DNA of 64,000 nucleotides from Nocardia uniformis NBRC 13702 (GCF_001613345.1 NZ_BDCE01000086.1:1-64000); one strand, 5' to 3'. Counted from the first letter of the stretch, positions 41,456-52,319 are shown. The notes: generated by a model from the sequence alone, not told the origin. Program-made: numbers and translations.

Positions 41456-42589
41456 TCAGTTGCCTCCGGCCGCCACGAGCTGTTCTGTTGTCGCTGTGAG
41501 CAATTCGCCCCACGACGCGGTGAATTTGTCCACGCCCTCGGTCTCGAGGACCTTGAAGACGTCGTCGAGGTCGATACCGACGGTCGTGAGCGCGTCGAAC
41601 ACCCGCTGCGACTCCTCGGCGGTCCCGGACAGCGTGTCGCCCTTGATCTCCGCGTGATCGGCGACGGCCGCGAGGGTCTTCTCCGGCAGCGTATTCACCG
41701 TATTGCGTCCCACCAGTTCGGTGACGTACATGGTGTCGGAGTACTCCGGGTTCTTCACACCGGTCGACGCCCACAGCGGGCGCTGCTTGGTCGCACCCGC
41801 CGACGCGGCCAGGTGGGCGTAGGTGGAGGTGTGCTTGCCGCCGTCGAAGATATCCTGGTAGGCGGCATAGGCCAAGCGCGCGTTGGCGATTCCGGCCTTA
41901 CCGCGCAGCTCCAGGGCCTCCGGGGTGCCGATGGCCTCGAGACGCTTGTCGATCTCGGAATCCACCCGGGAGACGAAGAACGAAGCGACGGACTGGATCT
42001 TGGCCGGATCGTGGCCGTTGATCTGGGCGTTGGCCACGCCCTCCAGGTACGCGCCCATGACGGACTTGTACCGGGCGACCGAGAAGATCAGGGTCACATT
42101 CACACTGATGCCCTCGGCGATCACCCGCGAAATCGCGGGCAGACCGGCCTCGGTGGCGGGAATCTTGATGAACAGGTTGGGCCGGTCCACGATCTTCCAC
42201 AGCTCGATGGCCTGGGCGACGGTGCCGTCGGTGTCGAACGCCAGGCGCGGGTCGACCTCGATGGAGACGCGGCCGTCCACACCCTGGGACTGCTCGAAGA
42301 CGGGGGCGAACACATCGCACGCCGCGCGCACATCGTCGGTGGTGATGGTGCGCACGGCCTGGTCGGCGTCGGCGCCCTGGGCGGCGAGATCGCGCACCTG
42401 GCCGTCGTACGAATGACCCTTGCTGAGCGCGCCCTGGAAGATTGTCGGGTTGGTGGTGACACCGACGACATTCCACGTGGCAATCAGTTCGGCGAGATTG
42501 CCGGACTGAATGCGGTCACGGGAAAGATCGTCGAGCCATACCGAAACCCCGGCGGCGGACAGTGCCGCGGTGTTCGGGTTCTGGGTCAT
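41456..42589 (-). CDS. tal: transaldolase
   Basis: A 377-residue transaldolase of the long (Tal type 2, actinobacterial) class, which transfers dihydroxyacetone between sugar phosphates through a Schiff base. Family sequence [19 protein letters not shown] at the start, [14 protein letters not shown]-type motif ([14 protein letters not shown]), and [12 protein letters not shown] containing the region of catalytic lysine. [17 protein letters not shown] is conserved too. ATG 42589; 5 bp after the tkt stop. Confidence 0.97.
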   Translation of the reverse strand: MTQNPNTAALSAAGVSVWLDDLSRDRIQSGNLAELIATWNVVGVTTNPTIFQGALSKGHSYDGQVRDLAAQGADADQAVRTITTDDVRAACDVFAPVFEQSQGVDGRVSIEVDPRLAFDTDGTVAQAIELWKIVDRPNLFIKIPATEAGLPAISRVIAEGISVNVTLIFSVARYKSVMGAYLEGVANAQINGHDPAKIQSVASFFVSRVDSEIDKRLEAIGTPEALELRGKAGIANARLAYAAYQDIFDGGKHTSTYAHLAASAGATKQRPLWASTGVKNPEYSDTMYVTELVGRNTVNTLPEKTLAAVADHAEIKGDTLSGTAEESQRVFDALTTVGIDLDDVFKVLETEGVDKFTASWGELLTATTEQLVAAGGN

Positions 42590-42594
42590 GGTCC

Positions 42595-44739
42595 TTATCC
42601 CTTCACCTTGTCGAGCGAGCGAATGGCGGCCGCGACGGTGGCATCGGCGGTGATGCCGAACTCGCGGAACAGCGTCTTGTAGTCGGCCGAGGCACCGAAG
42701 TGCTCGATCGACACGGCCTCACCGGCATCGCCGATGAAACGGTGCCACGGCATCGCGATCCCGGCTTCCACGGTGACCCGCGCCTTCACGGCGGGCGGGA
42801 GCACCGAATCGCGGTAGGCCTGATCCTGCGCGTCGAACCACTCCACACACGGAATGGACACCACGCGGGTACCGATGCCCTGTGTCTCCAGCGTAGTGCG
42901 AGCCTCCACCGCGAGGTGGAGCTCGGAACCGGTGGCGATCAGGATCACCTGCGGTGTGCCGGTGGATGATTCGGCCAGCACGTAGCCGCCCTTGGCCACA
43001 CCCTCGTAGGAGGTGCCCTCGAGGATCGGCAGATCCTGGCGGGTCAGCGCCAGCGCCGACGGGCCGTCCTGGTGCGGTGGCTCGGAGACCGAGAAGTGCG
43101 AGTGCCGCTCGGAGGAGTCGCGCTCCAGAATGGTGCGCCACGCGTAGGTGGTCTCGTTGGCGTCACCCGGACGCACCACATTCAAGCCCGGAATGGCGCG
43201 CAGCGCGGCCAGGTGCTCGATCGGCTGGTGGGTCGGGCCGTCCTCGCCGAGACCGATGGAGTCGTGGGTCCACACGTAGGTGACCGGGGTGCGCATGAGC
43301 GCGGCCAGCCGCACCGCGGGCCGCATGTAGTCGGAGAACACCAGGAAGGTGCCGCCGTACGGGCGGGTCGGGCCGTGCAGCGCGATGCCATTGAGGATCG
43401 AGCCCATAGCGTGCTCACGCACACCGAAGTGCAGGGTGCGGCCGTACGGATTGGCCTTCCACATACCGGTGGAGATTTCCTCCGGACCGAAGGACGGCGC
43501 ACCCGGCATGGTGGTGTTGTTGGATTCGGCGAGGTCGGCCGAACCGCCCCACAGCTCCGGCAGCACCGGCGCGAGCGCGGCGAGGACCTTGCCGGACGCC
43601 TTGCGGGTGGCCATACCCTTCGGATCCGGCGCGTGCACCGGAAGTTCCGCGGCCCAGCCCTCGGGCAGGCGACGTTCCTTCAGACGATCGAAGAGCGCCT
43701 TGTTTTCCGGGTTGGCGGTCGCCCACGCGTCGAACTGTTCCTGCCAGGCGGCCTTGGCGGCCTTGGCGCGATCGGCCACATTGCCGCGGGTGTGCGCGAT
43801 GATCGCGGGGTCGACGTCGAAGTTCTTCTCCGGGTCGAAGCCCAGGATCTTCTTGGTCGCGGCGACTTCGTCGGCACCCAGTGCGGAGCCGTGCGAGGCA
43901 CCGGTATTCATCTTGTTCGGTGCCGGGTAGCCGATGATGGTGCGCAGGATGATGATCGACGGCTTATCGGTCACCGCCTGGGCCTCGGCGACGGCGGCCT
44001 CGATACCGGTCACGTTCTCGCCGCCGTCGACGGTGACGACGTGCCAGCCGTAGGCGCGGTAGCGCGCGGCGGTGTCCTCGGTGAGGGCGATCCGGGTGTC
44101 GTCCTCGATGGAGATGCGGTTGTCGTCATAGAACAGGATCAGGTTGCCCAGCTGCTGGGTGCCCGCCAGCGAGCAGGCCTCGGAGGTGACGCCCTCTTCG
44201 ATATCGCCGTCGGAGGCGATGACGTAGACGAAGTGGTCGAAGGCACTGCGGCCCTGCGCCGCTTCGGGATCGAAGAGTCCACGCTCACGACGCGCCGCCA
44301 TCGCCATACCGACCGCCGACGCCAGACCCTGGCCGAGCGGACCGGTGGTGATCTCGACGCCATCGGTGTGCCGGTACTCCGGGTGGCCCGGGGTGAGCGA
44401 ACCCCACTTGCGCAGGTTCACCAGATCGTCGAGCTCCAGGCCGAAGCCCGCCAGGTACAGCTGGACGTACTGGGTGAGGCTGGAATGCCCGCAGGAGAGG
44501 ACGAACCGGTCACGACCCACCCAGTGGGTATCGCTCGGGTCGAACCGCATCACTCGCTGAAAGAGCGTGTACGCCAGGGGCGCAAGGCTCATCGCGGTGC
44601 CGGGATGGCCATTGCCCGCGTTCTGCACCGCGTCGGCGGCGAGCAGCCGGGCGGTGTCGACGGCCCTGGTGTCGACGTCGGTCCAGTCGGCGGGGTGGTG
44701 GGACTGAGTGAGGGCGCGGATGTCGTCTGTGACTGACAC
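42595..44739 (-). CDS. tkt: transketolase
   Basis: A 714-residue thiamine-diphosphate enzyme of the non-oxidative pentose phosphate pathway and the first gene of the operon. Motifs: [27 protein letters not shown], the ThDP motif [12 protein letters not shown]...LILFYDDN, and [17 protein letters not shown] in the second domain. GTG 44739 ([11 protein letters not shown]) has AGGAG 12 bp upstream; the open frame to 45957 is antisense to ctaB and rejected. Divergent from ctaB. Confidence 0.97.
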   Translation of the reverse strand: MSVTDDIRALTQSHHPADWTDVDTRAVDTARLLAADAVQNAGNGHPGTAMSLAPLAYTLFQRVMRFDPSDTHWVGRDRFVLSCGHSSLTQYVQLYLAGFGLELDDLVNLRKWGSLTPGHPEYRHTDGVEITTGPLGQGLASAVGMAMAARRERGLFDPEAAQGRSAFDHFVYVIASDGDIEEGVTSEACSLAGTQQLGNLILFYDDNRISIEDDTRIALTEDTAARYRAYGWHVVTVDGGENVTGIEAAVAEAQAVTDKPSIIILRTIIGYPAPNKMNTGASHGSALGADEVAATKKILGFDPEKNFDVDPAIIAHTRGNVADRAKAAKAAWQEQFDAWATANPENKALFDRLKERRLPEGWAAELPVHAPDPKGMATRKASGKVLAALAPVLPELWGGSADLAESNNTTMPGAPSFGPEEISTGMWKANPYGRTLHFGVREHAMGSILNGIALHGPTRPYGGTFLVFSDYMRPAVRLAALMRTPVTYVWTHDSIGLGEDGPTHQPIEHLAALRAIPGLNVVRPGDANETTYAWRTILERDSSERHSHFSVSEPPHQDGPSALALTRQDLPILEGTSYEGVAKGGYVLAESSTGTPQVILIATGSELHLAVEARTTLETQGIGTRVVSIPCVEWFDAQDQAYRDSVLPPAVKARVTVEAGIAMPWHRFIGDAGEAVSIEHFGASADYKTLFREFGITADATVAAAIRSLDKVKG

Positions 44740-45120
44740 GACCGAGGTTCTCCTGACCTTCTCGTCAACGATGGATATCGGCGGCTGGTTCGCTGCGGGT
44801 GATGCCGGTGCGACGGGACCGCACCGATATACCCACCACCCTAAGGGTGAGCGTTTCGCGGCCACGCGGGAACCCGCTTTCACCGGCCGTCGTGTCGTAT
44901 GTTCGCGTCCGCGCGCGGACCTGTTCGTGACCTCTCGCGGATACCGGCGCGGAGCGGTCTCGGGCGACCCGTGGCCAGACCTGGGCGAGAGCACGGTCCG
45001 GCACGGTCTACCATGCTCTGTAGTAGTGGCCGCGCCGCACTGATCTGTCGTCTTCGGAACGTGAGAGCGCGCTGCTGGTTCCACGACCGGATCAACATGC
45101 ACTTTGTGCGAGGAGAAACA
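44740..45120. promoter_or_regulatory. divergent promoter region tkt/ctaB
   Basis: 381 bp without a gene between divergent tkt and ctaB. It contains the short dyad CACCC-TAA-GGGTG (44837-44849), about 100 bp from the tkt start, and a G/C-rich segment with no other clear symmetry. Promoters for both genes must lie here, but I cannot place -10/-35 elements with confidence. Confidence 0.45.
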
Positions 45121-46104
45121 GTGCGGATTGGGCAACAACCCGGTGGGGGGCACGGTTCCTCCGGAACGGTGCTGGCCGACCGCGTGACGGGTACCGGGCC
45201 GCTGTCGGCGGGCGTGCGGCGCGTACTCGCCTACATCGCGCTCACCAAACCTCGCGTAATCGAGTTGCTGCTCGTAGCGACCATCCCCACCATGCTGCTG
45301 GCCGACCGCGGCCACGCCGACCTCGGCCTGATTCTGGCCACCCTGTTCGGTGGCTGGATGGGTGCGGCGAGCGCGAACACACTCAATTGCGTCGCCGACG
45401 CCGATATCGACAAGGTGATGAAGCGGACATCCAAGCGTCCGCTCGCGCGGGAGGCCGTGCCGACCCGCAATGCCGCCATCTTCGGTATCGCCCTGGGGCT
45501 GGGATCGTTCGCATGGCTGTGGTGGCAGGCGAATCTGCTCAGCGGTGCGCTGGTGGTGGCGACGATCCTGTTCTACGTCTTCGTCTATACCCTCGGCCTC
45601 AAGCGCCGTACCTCGCAGAATGTGGTGTGGGGCGGCGCGGCCGGTTGTATGCCCGTCCTGGTCGGTTGGTCCGCGGTGACCGGTTCGATCGCTTGGCCCG
45701 CCGTCGCGCTGTTCGCGGTGATCTTCTTCTGGACGCCGCCGCACACCTGGGCGCTGGCCATGCGCTACAAGGAGGACTACCGCGCCGCCGGTGTCCCCAT
45801 GCTGCCGGTGGTCGCCACCGAGCAGGAAGTCACCAAGCAGATCGTCATCTACACCTGGCTCACCGTGCTGGCCACCCTCGCGCTGGTCCCCGCCGCCGGT
45901 GTGATCTACGCGGCAACGGCTCTGGTCGCGGGCGCCTGGTTCCTGCTCATGGCGCATCAGCTGTATTCGGGTGTGCGCCGGGGCGAATCGGTGAAGCCGC
46001 TGCGGCTGTTCCTGCAGTCCAACAACTATCTGGCCGTCGTATTCTGCGGCCTGGCCGTGGACGCGGTCCTGGGCTGGACCACCATCGGCGACTTCCTGTC
46101 CTGA
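45121..46104 (+). CDS. ctaB: protoheme IX farnesyltransferase (heme O synthase)
   Basis: A 327-residue membrane enzyme that adds farnesyl to heme b to make heme O for cytochrome aa3 oxidase. UbiA-family motifs: [22 protein letters not shown] (first Asp-rich motif, N-x-x-x-D-x-x-x-D) and [13 protein letters not shown] (second). Nine or so hydrophobic segments are visible. GTG 45121 has GAGGAG 5 bp upstream; the upstream open frame is not supported. It converges with the antiporter operon after 3 bp. Confidence 0.96.
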   Translation: MRIGQQPGGGHGSSGTVLADRVTGTGPLSAGVRRVLAYIALTKPRVIELLLVATIPTMLLADRGHADLGLILATLFGGWMGAASANTLNCVADADIDKVMKRTSKRPLAREAVPTRNAAIFGIALGLGSFAWLWWQANLLSGALVVATILFYVFVYTLGLKRRTSQNVVWGGAAGCMPVLVGWSAVTGSIAWPAVALFAVIFFWTPPHTWALAMRYKEDYRAAGVPMLPVVATEQEVTKQIVIYTWLTVLATLALVPAAGVIYAATALVAGAWFLLMAHQLYSGVRRGESVKPLRLFLQSNNYLAVVFCGLAVDAVLGWTTIGDFLS

Positions 46105-46107
46105 CGC

Positions 46108-47784
46108 TCAGAGCAGCGAGAAGAGCAGGACGAGACCGAGGGCGATCGACAGCCACCACACCGTGGTGCCGGTCGACCACAGTTCGGCGAACCGGCCGTC
46201 GGGGCGCAGTGGGCGCGCCGCCTTGGCGCGCAGGACCGCCACGCGCTCACGAGGTAGGGCCGCGCGGATACCGGCCACACCCGCTAGTGCGGTACGCCAC
46301 AGGTACGGCGCACTCTTGCGGTACAGCACGTCGGCGTCGAGGTTCACCGACCGCAGCTCCGGCGGGTACCGGCCGGTCCGAATCAATACCGTGAACGCCA
46401 GTGCCGCGAATATCAACAGCTGCAACTGATTCACCACGTGCGCGGTCGTATACGGCGAGTAGTCCACCGCGAACGGCAAGATGTTGTACAGCAGCCCGGG
46501 GACAATGCCGATCACCAGGCACGCCGCGGCCGACAGACCCATCGCCACCCGCATATTGATCGGCGCCTCGGCCACCCGGTGCCCGCGGTCGCGTCCGAAG
46601 AACGCGATGTACGGGATCTTGATCCCCGTATGCAGCAGTACACCCACCGAGGAGAGCAGCAGTACCAGCCAGAGCACCAACCGATGCTCCTGTCCGGCGG
46701 CATCCATGATCATCGACTTGGTGGCGAATCCGGAGAACAACGGAACCGCCGCCGTCGACGCGGCCCCGATCATGCAGAACACCGCGGTCTGCGGCATCGA
46801 CCGGTACAGCCCACCCAATTCCGAACCCTTGATGGTGCCCACGCGGAACAGCACCGCCCCCATCGCCATGAACAGCAGGCTCTTGTACAGGATGTGCGCG
46901 AAGGCGTGCGCCACCGCGCCATTGACGCCGAGTTCGCCACCGATGCCGATGCCCACGACGATGAAACCCAGCTGATTGATCAGGCTGTAGACCAGCACCC
47001 TGCGCAGATCGTTCTCGATAAGGGCGTAGAAGATCGGGAATACCGCCATGACCGCGCCGACCCAGACAAGCAGCTCGGTGTCGGCGAATCCCCGGGCGAG
47101 GACATAGATCGCGAACTTGGTCGTGAAGGTCGACAGGATAACGGTCCCCACGACACCGGCTTCGGGATAGATATCGGGCAGCCAGGCGTGTACCACCGGG
47201 AACGCGGCCTTGATGCCGACCGCGAAGAGAATCAAGCCGCCCGAGAAGCCATCCAACCCAATGTATTCGAATGCCAGGCCATGCCCGTCCCGCACCCACA
47301 GCGCGATACCCGCCAGCAGCAGGATGCCCGACAGCACCTGCACCACCAGGTACCGCTGCCCGGCGCGGAAGCTGCGGTCGGTACCACGCGCGAAAACCAG
47401 TACCACCGAGGCGATACCCACCAGCTCCCAGCAGATGAACAGCGTCAACAGGTCCCCCGCCAGCACCCCGCCAACGGCCGCGCCCGCGTACGCCAGGGTC
47501 GCGATCTGTTGCATCGGCCGATGCTCATGCAGCGAGTAGACGAGGCCCAGGCAGGCGGCGATCAGGAAGACGGTGGCGAATACCCGCCCGAGGGCGTCGA
47601 CGCGCATTGGTTCGAGGGTGAGCCCGAATACCTCGAAGGTCCCGGCGCTGCCCTCGGGCAGTGTCCACAGCAATACCAGCGCCACCACCGGAAGCGCGAG
47701 CATCCACACCGTCCGCCACCGGCCCCGTAACAGCGGCACCGGCAGCGCGCCCAGCAGCAGTATCCACGCGGGGTCAGCGAGCAT
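46108..47784 (-). CDS. ND5/NuoL-like antiporter subunit of the Mrp/Mbh-like operon
   Basis: A 558-residue membrane protein with about 14 hydrophobic segments of the NuoL/NuoM/MrpA-D antiporter type: ELVGIASVVLVFARGTD with the conserved Glu, FAVGIKAAFPVVHAWLPDIYPEA with the proton-path Lys, and VYSLINQLGFIVVGIG. It is the last gene of the operon, overlaps the preceding small gene by 11 bp, and converges with ctaB. The C-terminal about 110 residues (YRKSAPYLWRTALAGVAGIRAAL) resemble the tail of NuoL/HyfB-like subunits. Start ATG 47784; the 29-codon extension upstream overlaps the small gene too far. Confidence 0.9.
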   Translation of the reverse strand: MLADPAWILLLGALPVPLLRGRWRTVWMLALPVVALVLLWTLPEGSAGTFEVFGLTLEPMRVDALGRVFATVFLIAACLGLVYSLHEHRPMQQIATLAYAGAAVGGVLAGDLLTLFICWELVGIASVVLVFARGTDRSFRAGQRYLVVQVLSGILLLAGIALWVRDGHGLAFEYIGLDGFSGGLILFAVGIKAAFPVVHAWLPDIYPEAGVVGTVILSTFTTKFAIYVLARGFADTELLVWVGAVMAVFPIFYALIENDLRRVLVYSLINQLGFIVVGIGIGGELGVNGAVAHAFAHILYKSLLFMAMGAVLFRVGTIKGSELGGLYRSMPQTAVFCMIGAASTAAVPLFSGFATKSMIMDAAGQEHRLVLWLVLLLSSVGVLLHTGIKIPYIAFFGRDRGHRVAEAPINMRVAMGLSAAACLVIGIVPGLLYNILPFAVDYSPYTTAHVVNQLQLLIFAALAFTVLIRTGRYPPELRSVNLDADVLYRKSAPYLWRTALAGVAGIRAALPRERVAVLRAKAARPLRPDGRFAELWSTGTTVWWLSIALGLVLLFSLL

Positions 47785-48034
47785 CGTCGTCCCCGGGTTC
47801 GTAGTAGTCCTCGTCGCGGCGCAGCACCCGCCGCAATTGCTTGGCCACGAGCACCAGCGCGAAGCTGACACCGAAACCGAACAGGCCGTAGAAGCCGAAC
47901 ACCCGCTCCACCCCGAAGTGCGGATGTTTGACGTACACGAGATCGGCGAGGAACAGCACTACGCCGATCCCGGCCAGCGCGTACACCAGCCGCGTGACAT
48001 TGCCCGGAATATCGAGCCAGCGTGGGTCTTTCAC
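47774..48034 (-). CDS. small two-helix membrane protein of the antiporter operon
   Basis: An 86-residue protein with two hydrophobic helices (LVYALAGIGVVLFLADLVYV and VFGFYGLFGFGVSFALVLVA) and a charged tail DEDYYEPGDDDAR. GTG 48034 overlaps the stop of the D-type subunit (GTGA), and its own stop overlaps the next start by 11 bp, so it is translationally coupled on both sides. I do not recognise it as a standard Mrp subunit; it may be an accessory or assembly subunit specific to this operon type. Confidence 0.75.
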   Translation of the reverse strand: MKDPRWLDIPGNVTRLVYALAGIGVVLFLADLVYVKHPHFGVERVFGFYGLFGFGVSFALVLVAKQLRRVLRRDEDYYEPGDDDAR

Positions 48035-49488
48035 GTCAGCATCCCCAGTCGATCGACGAGCAGGGGAGCGGTGAAGAACAGGGCGACGCAACCGGCCGCG
48101 GTCAGCACGGGCGGGGCCACCACGGTCCACGGGGCCGCCCCGTGGGCCACCGGCTGCGCGGGTGTCCGGAAGAATCCCCGCACCACGATCGGCATGAGAT
48201 ACCCCAGTGCCAGCAGGGTCCCGACCGCGAGCACTCCGATCATGACGCGCTGTTGGGCGTCCGCGGCACCCAGCAGCAGGAGCCATTTACTCCACATACC
48301 GCCCGTCGGGGGGAGCCCGACAATCGATAGCGCGGCCACCGTGAACGCACCGAAGGTCCAGGGCATCATCCGGCCGAGCCCATCCAGGTCGCTGACCGAA
48401 TTGCGGCCGGTAGCCACGAAAATCGCACCGGCGCAGAAGAACAGCGTGATCTTGCCGAACGCATGGGTGACCAGGTGCAGGGAGCCTCCGGCCAGCGCGA
48501 GGTCGGTGGCCAGGGTCGCGGCCAGCACGATATAGGCCAGCTGACTCACCGTCGAATACGCCAGCCGACGTTTCAGGTTGTCCGATCGGAGCGCGATCAC
48601 ACCGGCCGTTATCAGGGTGAACGCCGCCACCCACATCATCGGTTTCGCGATACCGCCGGCGGTGAGAGTATCGAGCCCGAATACGTAGATCGCGACCTTC
48701 AGTACCGCGAAACCGCCTGCCTTGACCACCGCGACGGCGTGCAGGAGCGCCGAGACCGGTGTCGGCGCGACCATCGCCGCGGGCAGCCAGCGATGGAACG
48801 GCATCAGCGCCGCCTTGCCGATTCCGAACAGGTACAGCGCGAACAGCACCGTCAGTGTGACCGGCCCCGCCTGTCCGGCCAGCAGACCGCCCGCGCGAAA
48901 GTCGGTGGTGCCCGCCAACTGCCAGGTCCAGATGATGGCGGGCAGGAGAAGGCCGATCGATGTCGTCAACAGCAGCGCCAGGTATACGCGCACGCCACGG
49001 CGGCTGACCAGCCCGCCCTGATGGGCGACCAGCGGCCACGTCGCCAGCGTGAGCGCCTCGTACCCGATGAACAGCGTAATCAGGTTGTCCGACAGGGCGA
49101 TCCACATGGTGGCGCCGATCGCGATCGCGAAGAAGGCATAGAACCGCGTCTGGTGCGGCTGGTTCGTACTTCGCATGTATCCGATCGAGAAGACCGTCGT
49201 CAGCGGCCACAGCACCGCGGCGACGGACGCGAACAGCAGACCCAGCGGCTCTACCTCGAATCCCAATGTCAGGCCCGGCAGCCAGTCCCACAGCCGGAAC
49301 TCCATATGGTCGTCGACCCGTGGCCACAAGCTGAGCGTCAGGACCGCCAGTGCGACACCGGTGACCAGGGACGCTGCCTCTCGCGGATTGGGGCGTCCGC
49401 GCAGCGCGGCCACGGCCGCCGCGCCGATCAACGGCAACAACACCAGGACGGGTAGGGCGAATGCCTGACCGGGGCCGGTCCAGCTCAT
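48031..49488 (-). CDS. second MrpD-type cation/proton antiporter subunit
   Basis: A 485-residue membrane protein of the NuoM/MrpD family. Key features: FIGYEALTLATWPLVAHQGG with the conserved Glu in helix 5, LFGIGKAALMPFHRWLPAAMVAPTPVSALLHAVAVVKAGGF with the typical P-x-H-x-W-L-P and A-x-x-A-P-x-x-V-S-A motif, and SVSQLAYIVLAA. ATG 49488 is chosen (GGAGG 8 bp upstream). It follows another MrpD-type gene by 1 bp and is followed by a small coupled membrane protein. Confidence 0.92.
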   Translation of the reverse strand: MSWTGPGQAFALPVLVLLPLIGAAAVAALRGRPNPREAASLVTGVALAVLTLSLWPRVDDHMEFRLWDWLPGLTLGFEVEPLGLLFASVAAVLWPLTTVFSIGYMRSTNQPHQTRFYAFFAIAIGATMWIALSDNLITLFIGYEALTLATWPLVAHQGGLVSRRGVRVYLALLLTTSIGLLLPAIIWTWQLAGTTDFRAGGLLAGQAGPVTLTVLFALYLFGIGKAALMPFHRWLPAAMVAPTPVSALLHAVAVVKAGGFAVLKVAIYVFGLDTLTAGGIAKPMMWVAAFTLITAGVIALRSDNLKRRLAYSTVSQLAYIVLAATLATDLALAGGSLHLVTHAFGKITLFFCAGAIFVATGRNSVSDLDGLGRMMPWTFGAFTVAALSIVGLPPTGGMWSKWLLLLGAADAQQRVMIGVLAVGTLLALGYLMPIVVRGFFRTPAQPVAHGAAPWTVVAPPVLTAAGCVALFFTAPLLVDRLGMLT

Positions 49489-49489
49489 G

Positions 49490-50965
49490 TCACTCACCTC
49501 CCGTCAGGAGGAAGTCCGCGGCGCGCTCGGCCAGCCCGGCGGAGATCGTCGCGTCCACTCCGAGATACACCGATAGCGCGACCAGCATCCACATGGCGAT
49601 GGCCATGGTCCGGGGTACCGGTCGCCTCGTGGGGGTCTCGAGCGGTGCGTGAAACCAGGCGGCCTCGACAATGCGCCCCACATAGACCATCGCCAGCAGC
49701 GAACTCACCAGCACGGCGACCAGCACCAGCACCTGGCCCTGCTCGATCAGCGCGGTGGCGAGCGCCCACTTGGCGACGAATCCGGCCGTGAACGGGAGTC
49801 CCACCAGCCCCGCCCCGGTGATGACGATCGCGCCGAAGGTCCACGGCATGGTGCGCGCCAACCCGGAGAGGTTCTCCAACCGCACCGCACCCAGCCGCAG
49901 CACCAAGATTCCGGCGGCCGCGAACAGCGCGCCCTTGGTCACCGAGTGCCCGATCATCTGGAGGTACGACGCGGTGAGCCCGGCTGTCGTCGCAAGACTG
50001 AATCCCGCGACGATATAACCGATTTGGGCGACACTGGACCATGCGAGCAGGTACTTGAGATCGGTCTGAAAACACGCAATGGCGGATCCGACCACCATGC
50101 CCAGGCATGCCAGCACCAATCCGATGACGCCGATCGGCATTATTCCGAACACCAGCGCCGTCCCGAAAGTGGTGAACGCCAGTCGGATAAAGAGATAGAT
50201 CGCCACCTTCGTGCCGGTGGCGGACAGGAACACCGACACCGCCGACGGCGCCTCCGCGTACGCACCCGGCAACCAGCTGTGCAGCGGGAACACCGCCATC
50301 TTCACCGCCAGACCGACGAAGACGAACGCCACCGCGGCGGTCAGCGCGCGGTTTCCGTAGATCTCGGGCAGCCGAGTGGCGAGGTCGGCCATATTGAGCG
50401 ACCCCGTCACCGAATAGGCCAGGCCGATGCCGATCAGAATGAATACCGCGCCGATGGAGCCCACGATCAGATACTGAAACGCGGCCAGCAGCGCTCGCCG
50501 CCTCCTGCCCATCGCGATCAGCGCGTACGACGACAGGGACGCGATCTCGATGAATACGAACGCGTTGAACGCGTCACCGGTGGCGGTGATACCCAACAGT
50601 CCGGTCAGGACGAGACACAGGCAGGCGTAGACGAGCGGAATACGCGAGCTCTCGATCTCCGTGACCAGATTGCGTTTGCTGTAGATCGCGACGATTACCG
50701 CGATACCCGAAACGAGCAGCAGCAGTGGCGTATTGAACGGCGCGATCACGTACTCGATACCGACCGGTGCGTCCCAGCCGCCCATCGCGTAGCGCACCAC
50801 CTCGCCGTCGGCGACCCGCACCGCCAATACGGTCGCGCAGGCCAGCGCACCGCAGGCCACCAGGAGAAACGACAGCCACGCCGCCCGCGCCGACCTGGTC
50901 AACGCGCACAGGGGTGCGCCCAGCAGGGGGATGATCACCTGTAGGGCAGGCACCTGATCGGTCAT
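49490..50965 (-). CDS. mnhD: MrpD-type monovalent cation/H+ antiporter subunit
   Basis: A 491-residue membrane protein of the MrpD/NuoM type with about 14 hydrophobic segments. The proton-path region reads FVFVGLAVKMAVFPLHSWLPGAYAEAPSAVSVFLSATGTKVAIY, and VFIEIASLSSYALIAMG includes the conserved Glu. It overlaps the C subunit by four bases. Proximity to B, C, E, F and G subunits identifies it as the D subunit of a group 3 antiporter, exchanging Na+ or K+ for H+. Confidence 0.93.
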   Translation of the reverse strand: MTDQVPALQVIIPLLGAPLCALTRSARAAWLSFLLVACGALACATVLAVRVADGEVVRYAMGGWDAPVGIEYVIAPFNTPLLLLVSGIAVIVAIYSKRNLVTEIESSRIPLVYACLCLVLTGLLGITATGDAFNAFVFIEIASLSSYALIAMGRRRRALLAAFQYLIVGSIGAVFILIGIGLAYSVTGSLNMADLATRLPEIYGNRALTAAVAFVFVGLAVKMAVFPLHSWLPGAYAEAPSAVSVFLSATGTKVAIYLFIRLAFTTFGTALVFGIMPIGVIGLVLACLGMVVGSAIACFQTDLKYLLAWSSVAQIGYIVAGFSLATTAGLTASYLQMIGHSVTKGALFAAAGILVLRLGAVRLENLSGLARTMPWTFGAIVITGAGLVGLPFTAGFVAKWALATALIEQGQVLVLVAVLVSSLLAMVYVGRIVEAAWFHAPLETPTRRPVPRTMAIAMWMLVALSVYLGVDATISAGLAERAADFLLTGGE

Positions 50966-51333
50966 GGGGCCCCACTGTCGGCGCCGGTCGCGTCGCGTTC
51001 GAGAATCTCGCTCTCCTCGATCGATCCGTACGCCTCGAAAATGCGCACGGCCAGCGCGAGGCCCAAGGCCGTGGTGGCCACCCCGACCACGATCGCGGTG
51101 AGGATCAGTACGTGCGGCAACGGATTCGAGTACACGGTCACCGCATCGTCGCGCACGATCGGTGCTCGGCCGTTGTCGACCTTGCCGACACTGATGTAGA
51201 GCATGAACACCGACACCTGGAAAAGGCTCAGCCCGATCAACTTCTTCAAGAGATTGCCGTGGCTGATCACCGTGTACAGCCCGATCATCATGAGCGCGAA
51301 GATGAACAGGTACACATAGTTCGGCGCCGTCAT
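50962..51333 (-). CDS. mnhC: MrpC/NuoK-type antiporter subunit
   Basis: A 123-residue three-helix protein of the NuoK/MrpC family (FIFALMMIGLYTVISHGNLLKKLIGLSLFQVSVFMLYISVG, then PLPHVLILTAIVVGVATTALGLALAVRI). ATG 51333 overlaps the B gene stop (ATGA), and its own stop overlaps mnhD by four bases. The C-terminal tail carries the charged EAYGSIEESEILERD as in actinobacterial members. Confidence 0.94.
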   Translation of the reverse strand: MTAPNYVYLFIFALMMIGLYTVISHGNLLKKLIGLSLFQVSVFMLYISVGKVDNGRAPIVRDDAVTVYSNPLPHVLILTAIVVGVATTALGLALAVRIFEAYGSIEESEILERDATGADSGAP

Positions 51334-52319
51334 CGCTTCACCCCACGACCGGAGAAGGCGAAGAAGACCGCCACCATGACCGCGGCGACCGTGACGCCGA
51401 CACCGACTTCGACGAGCAGAATCCCAAGGTGCTGACCGGCTTTCGGATTATCTGGCGAGAACCGGTCGTAGTCCAGGAAACCTCCGCCCGCGATCATGCA
51501 CGCCACCCCCACGCCGCTGTAGATGAGCACCCCGAGGGGAATCAAGCGCAGCAGCACCGTCGGCGGCACCACCCGCCGAGCGCCGCCGAGACCGAAGACC
51601 AACCCGTACAACACGATTCCGGCCGCGAAGATCACACCCGCCTGGAAGCCGCCGCCCGGCCCGTAATCACCGTGGAACAGCACATAGAACGCGAACAGCA
51701 GGATGAACGGCATGAGCATCTTGCTGATCACGCGCAGCATTCGATAGTCGGCCAGCGCCGGTTCCCGCCGTCGCCCGTTGCCGACCTGCGGCGGCCGGGT
51801 CAGCAGAAGCAGCACCGCCACGCCCGCGGCGAAGATGACGATCAGTTCGCCGAGGGTGTCATAGCCGCGGTAGCTCGCCAATACCGAGGTCACGGTATTC
51901 GGGATGCCGATATCGTCCTGGGATCGATGCAGGTACACCTGCGTCACCGGATGCTCCTGCACCGGGGTCCCGGCCCCGCCGAACTGTGGCAGATCCTGAC
52001 TCGCGTACACCAGCAGACCGCCGACGAACAGCACCGCCAGCCGACCGGGCCAGCGCCGACTGCGATCGGTCACGGTCTCCTGCGACCGGGTGATCGCCAG
52101 GACCACCAGGAACAGCACGGTACTTATCCCGACGCCGACAGCCGCCTCGGTGAAGGCCACGTCGACGGCGTCGAGCAGCACGAAAAGGCTCGCGGAGACC
52201 AGGCTGAACAGCGCCATCAGCATGGTCGCCTCATACAGGGCACGCATGCGGGCGATCGTGATCGCCGTAGCCGTCAGAATGACGAACAGCGCGATGTTGA
52301 GCACCACGAACCAGGTCAT
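51330..52319 (-). CDS. mnhB: MrpB-type subunit fused to MrpA C-terminal (DUF4040) part
   Basis: A 329-residue membrane protein with two family parts: an N-terminal DUF4040/MbhD-like region (ARMRALYEATMLMALFSLVSASLFVLLDAVDVAFTEAAVGVGIST) corresponding to the C-terminal MrpA part, then an MbhE-like and MrpB part (GDYGPGGGFQAGVIFAAGIVLYGLVFG, GILLVEVGVGVTVAAVMVAVFFAF). No full-length MrpA is in the operon. ATG 52319 overlaps the G subunit stop by four bases. This fused layout resembles archaeal Mbh/Mrp modules. Confidence 0.9.
   Translation of the reverse strand: MTWFVVLNIALFVILTATAITIARMRALYEATMLMALFSLVSASLFVLLDAVDVAFTEAAVGVGISTVLFLVVLAITRSQETVTDRSRRWPGRLAVLFVGGLLVYASQDLPQFGGAGTPVQEHPVTQVYLHRSQDDIGIPNTVTSVLASYRGYDTLGELIVIFAAGVAVLLLLTRPPQVGNGRRREPALADYRMLRVISKMLMPFILLFAFYVLFHGDYGPGGGFQAGVIFAAGIVLYGLVFGLGGARRVVPPTVLLRLIPLGVLIYSGVGVACMIAGGGFLDYDRFSPDNPKAGQHLGILLVEVGVGVTVAAVMVAVFFAFSGRGVKR

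Noticed and set aside
42595-45957. A 1120-codon minus-strand open frame including transketolase
   Set aside because: The part above 44739 is antisense to ctaB and its promoter region, and shows no protein-like character; tkt starts at GTG 44739.
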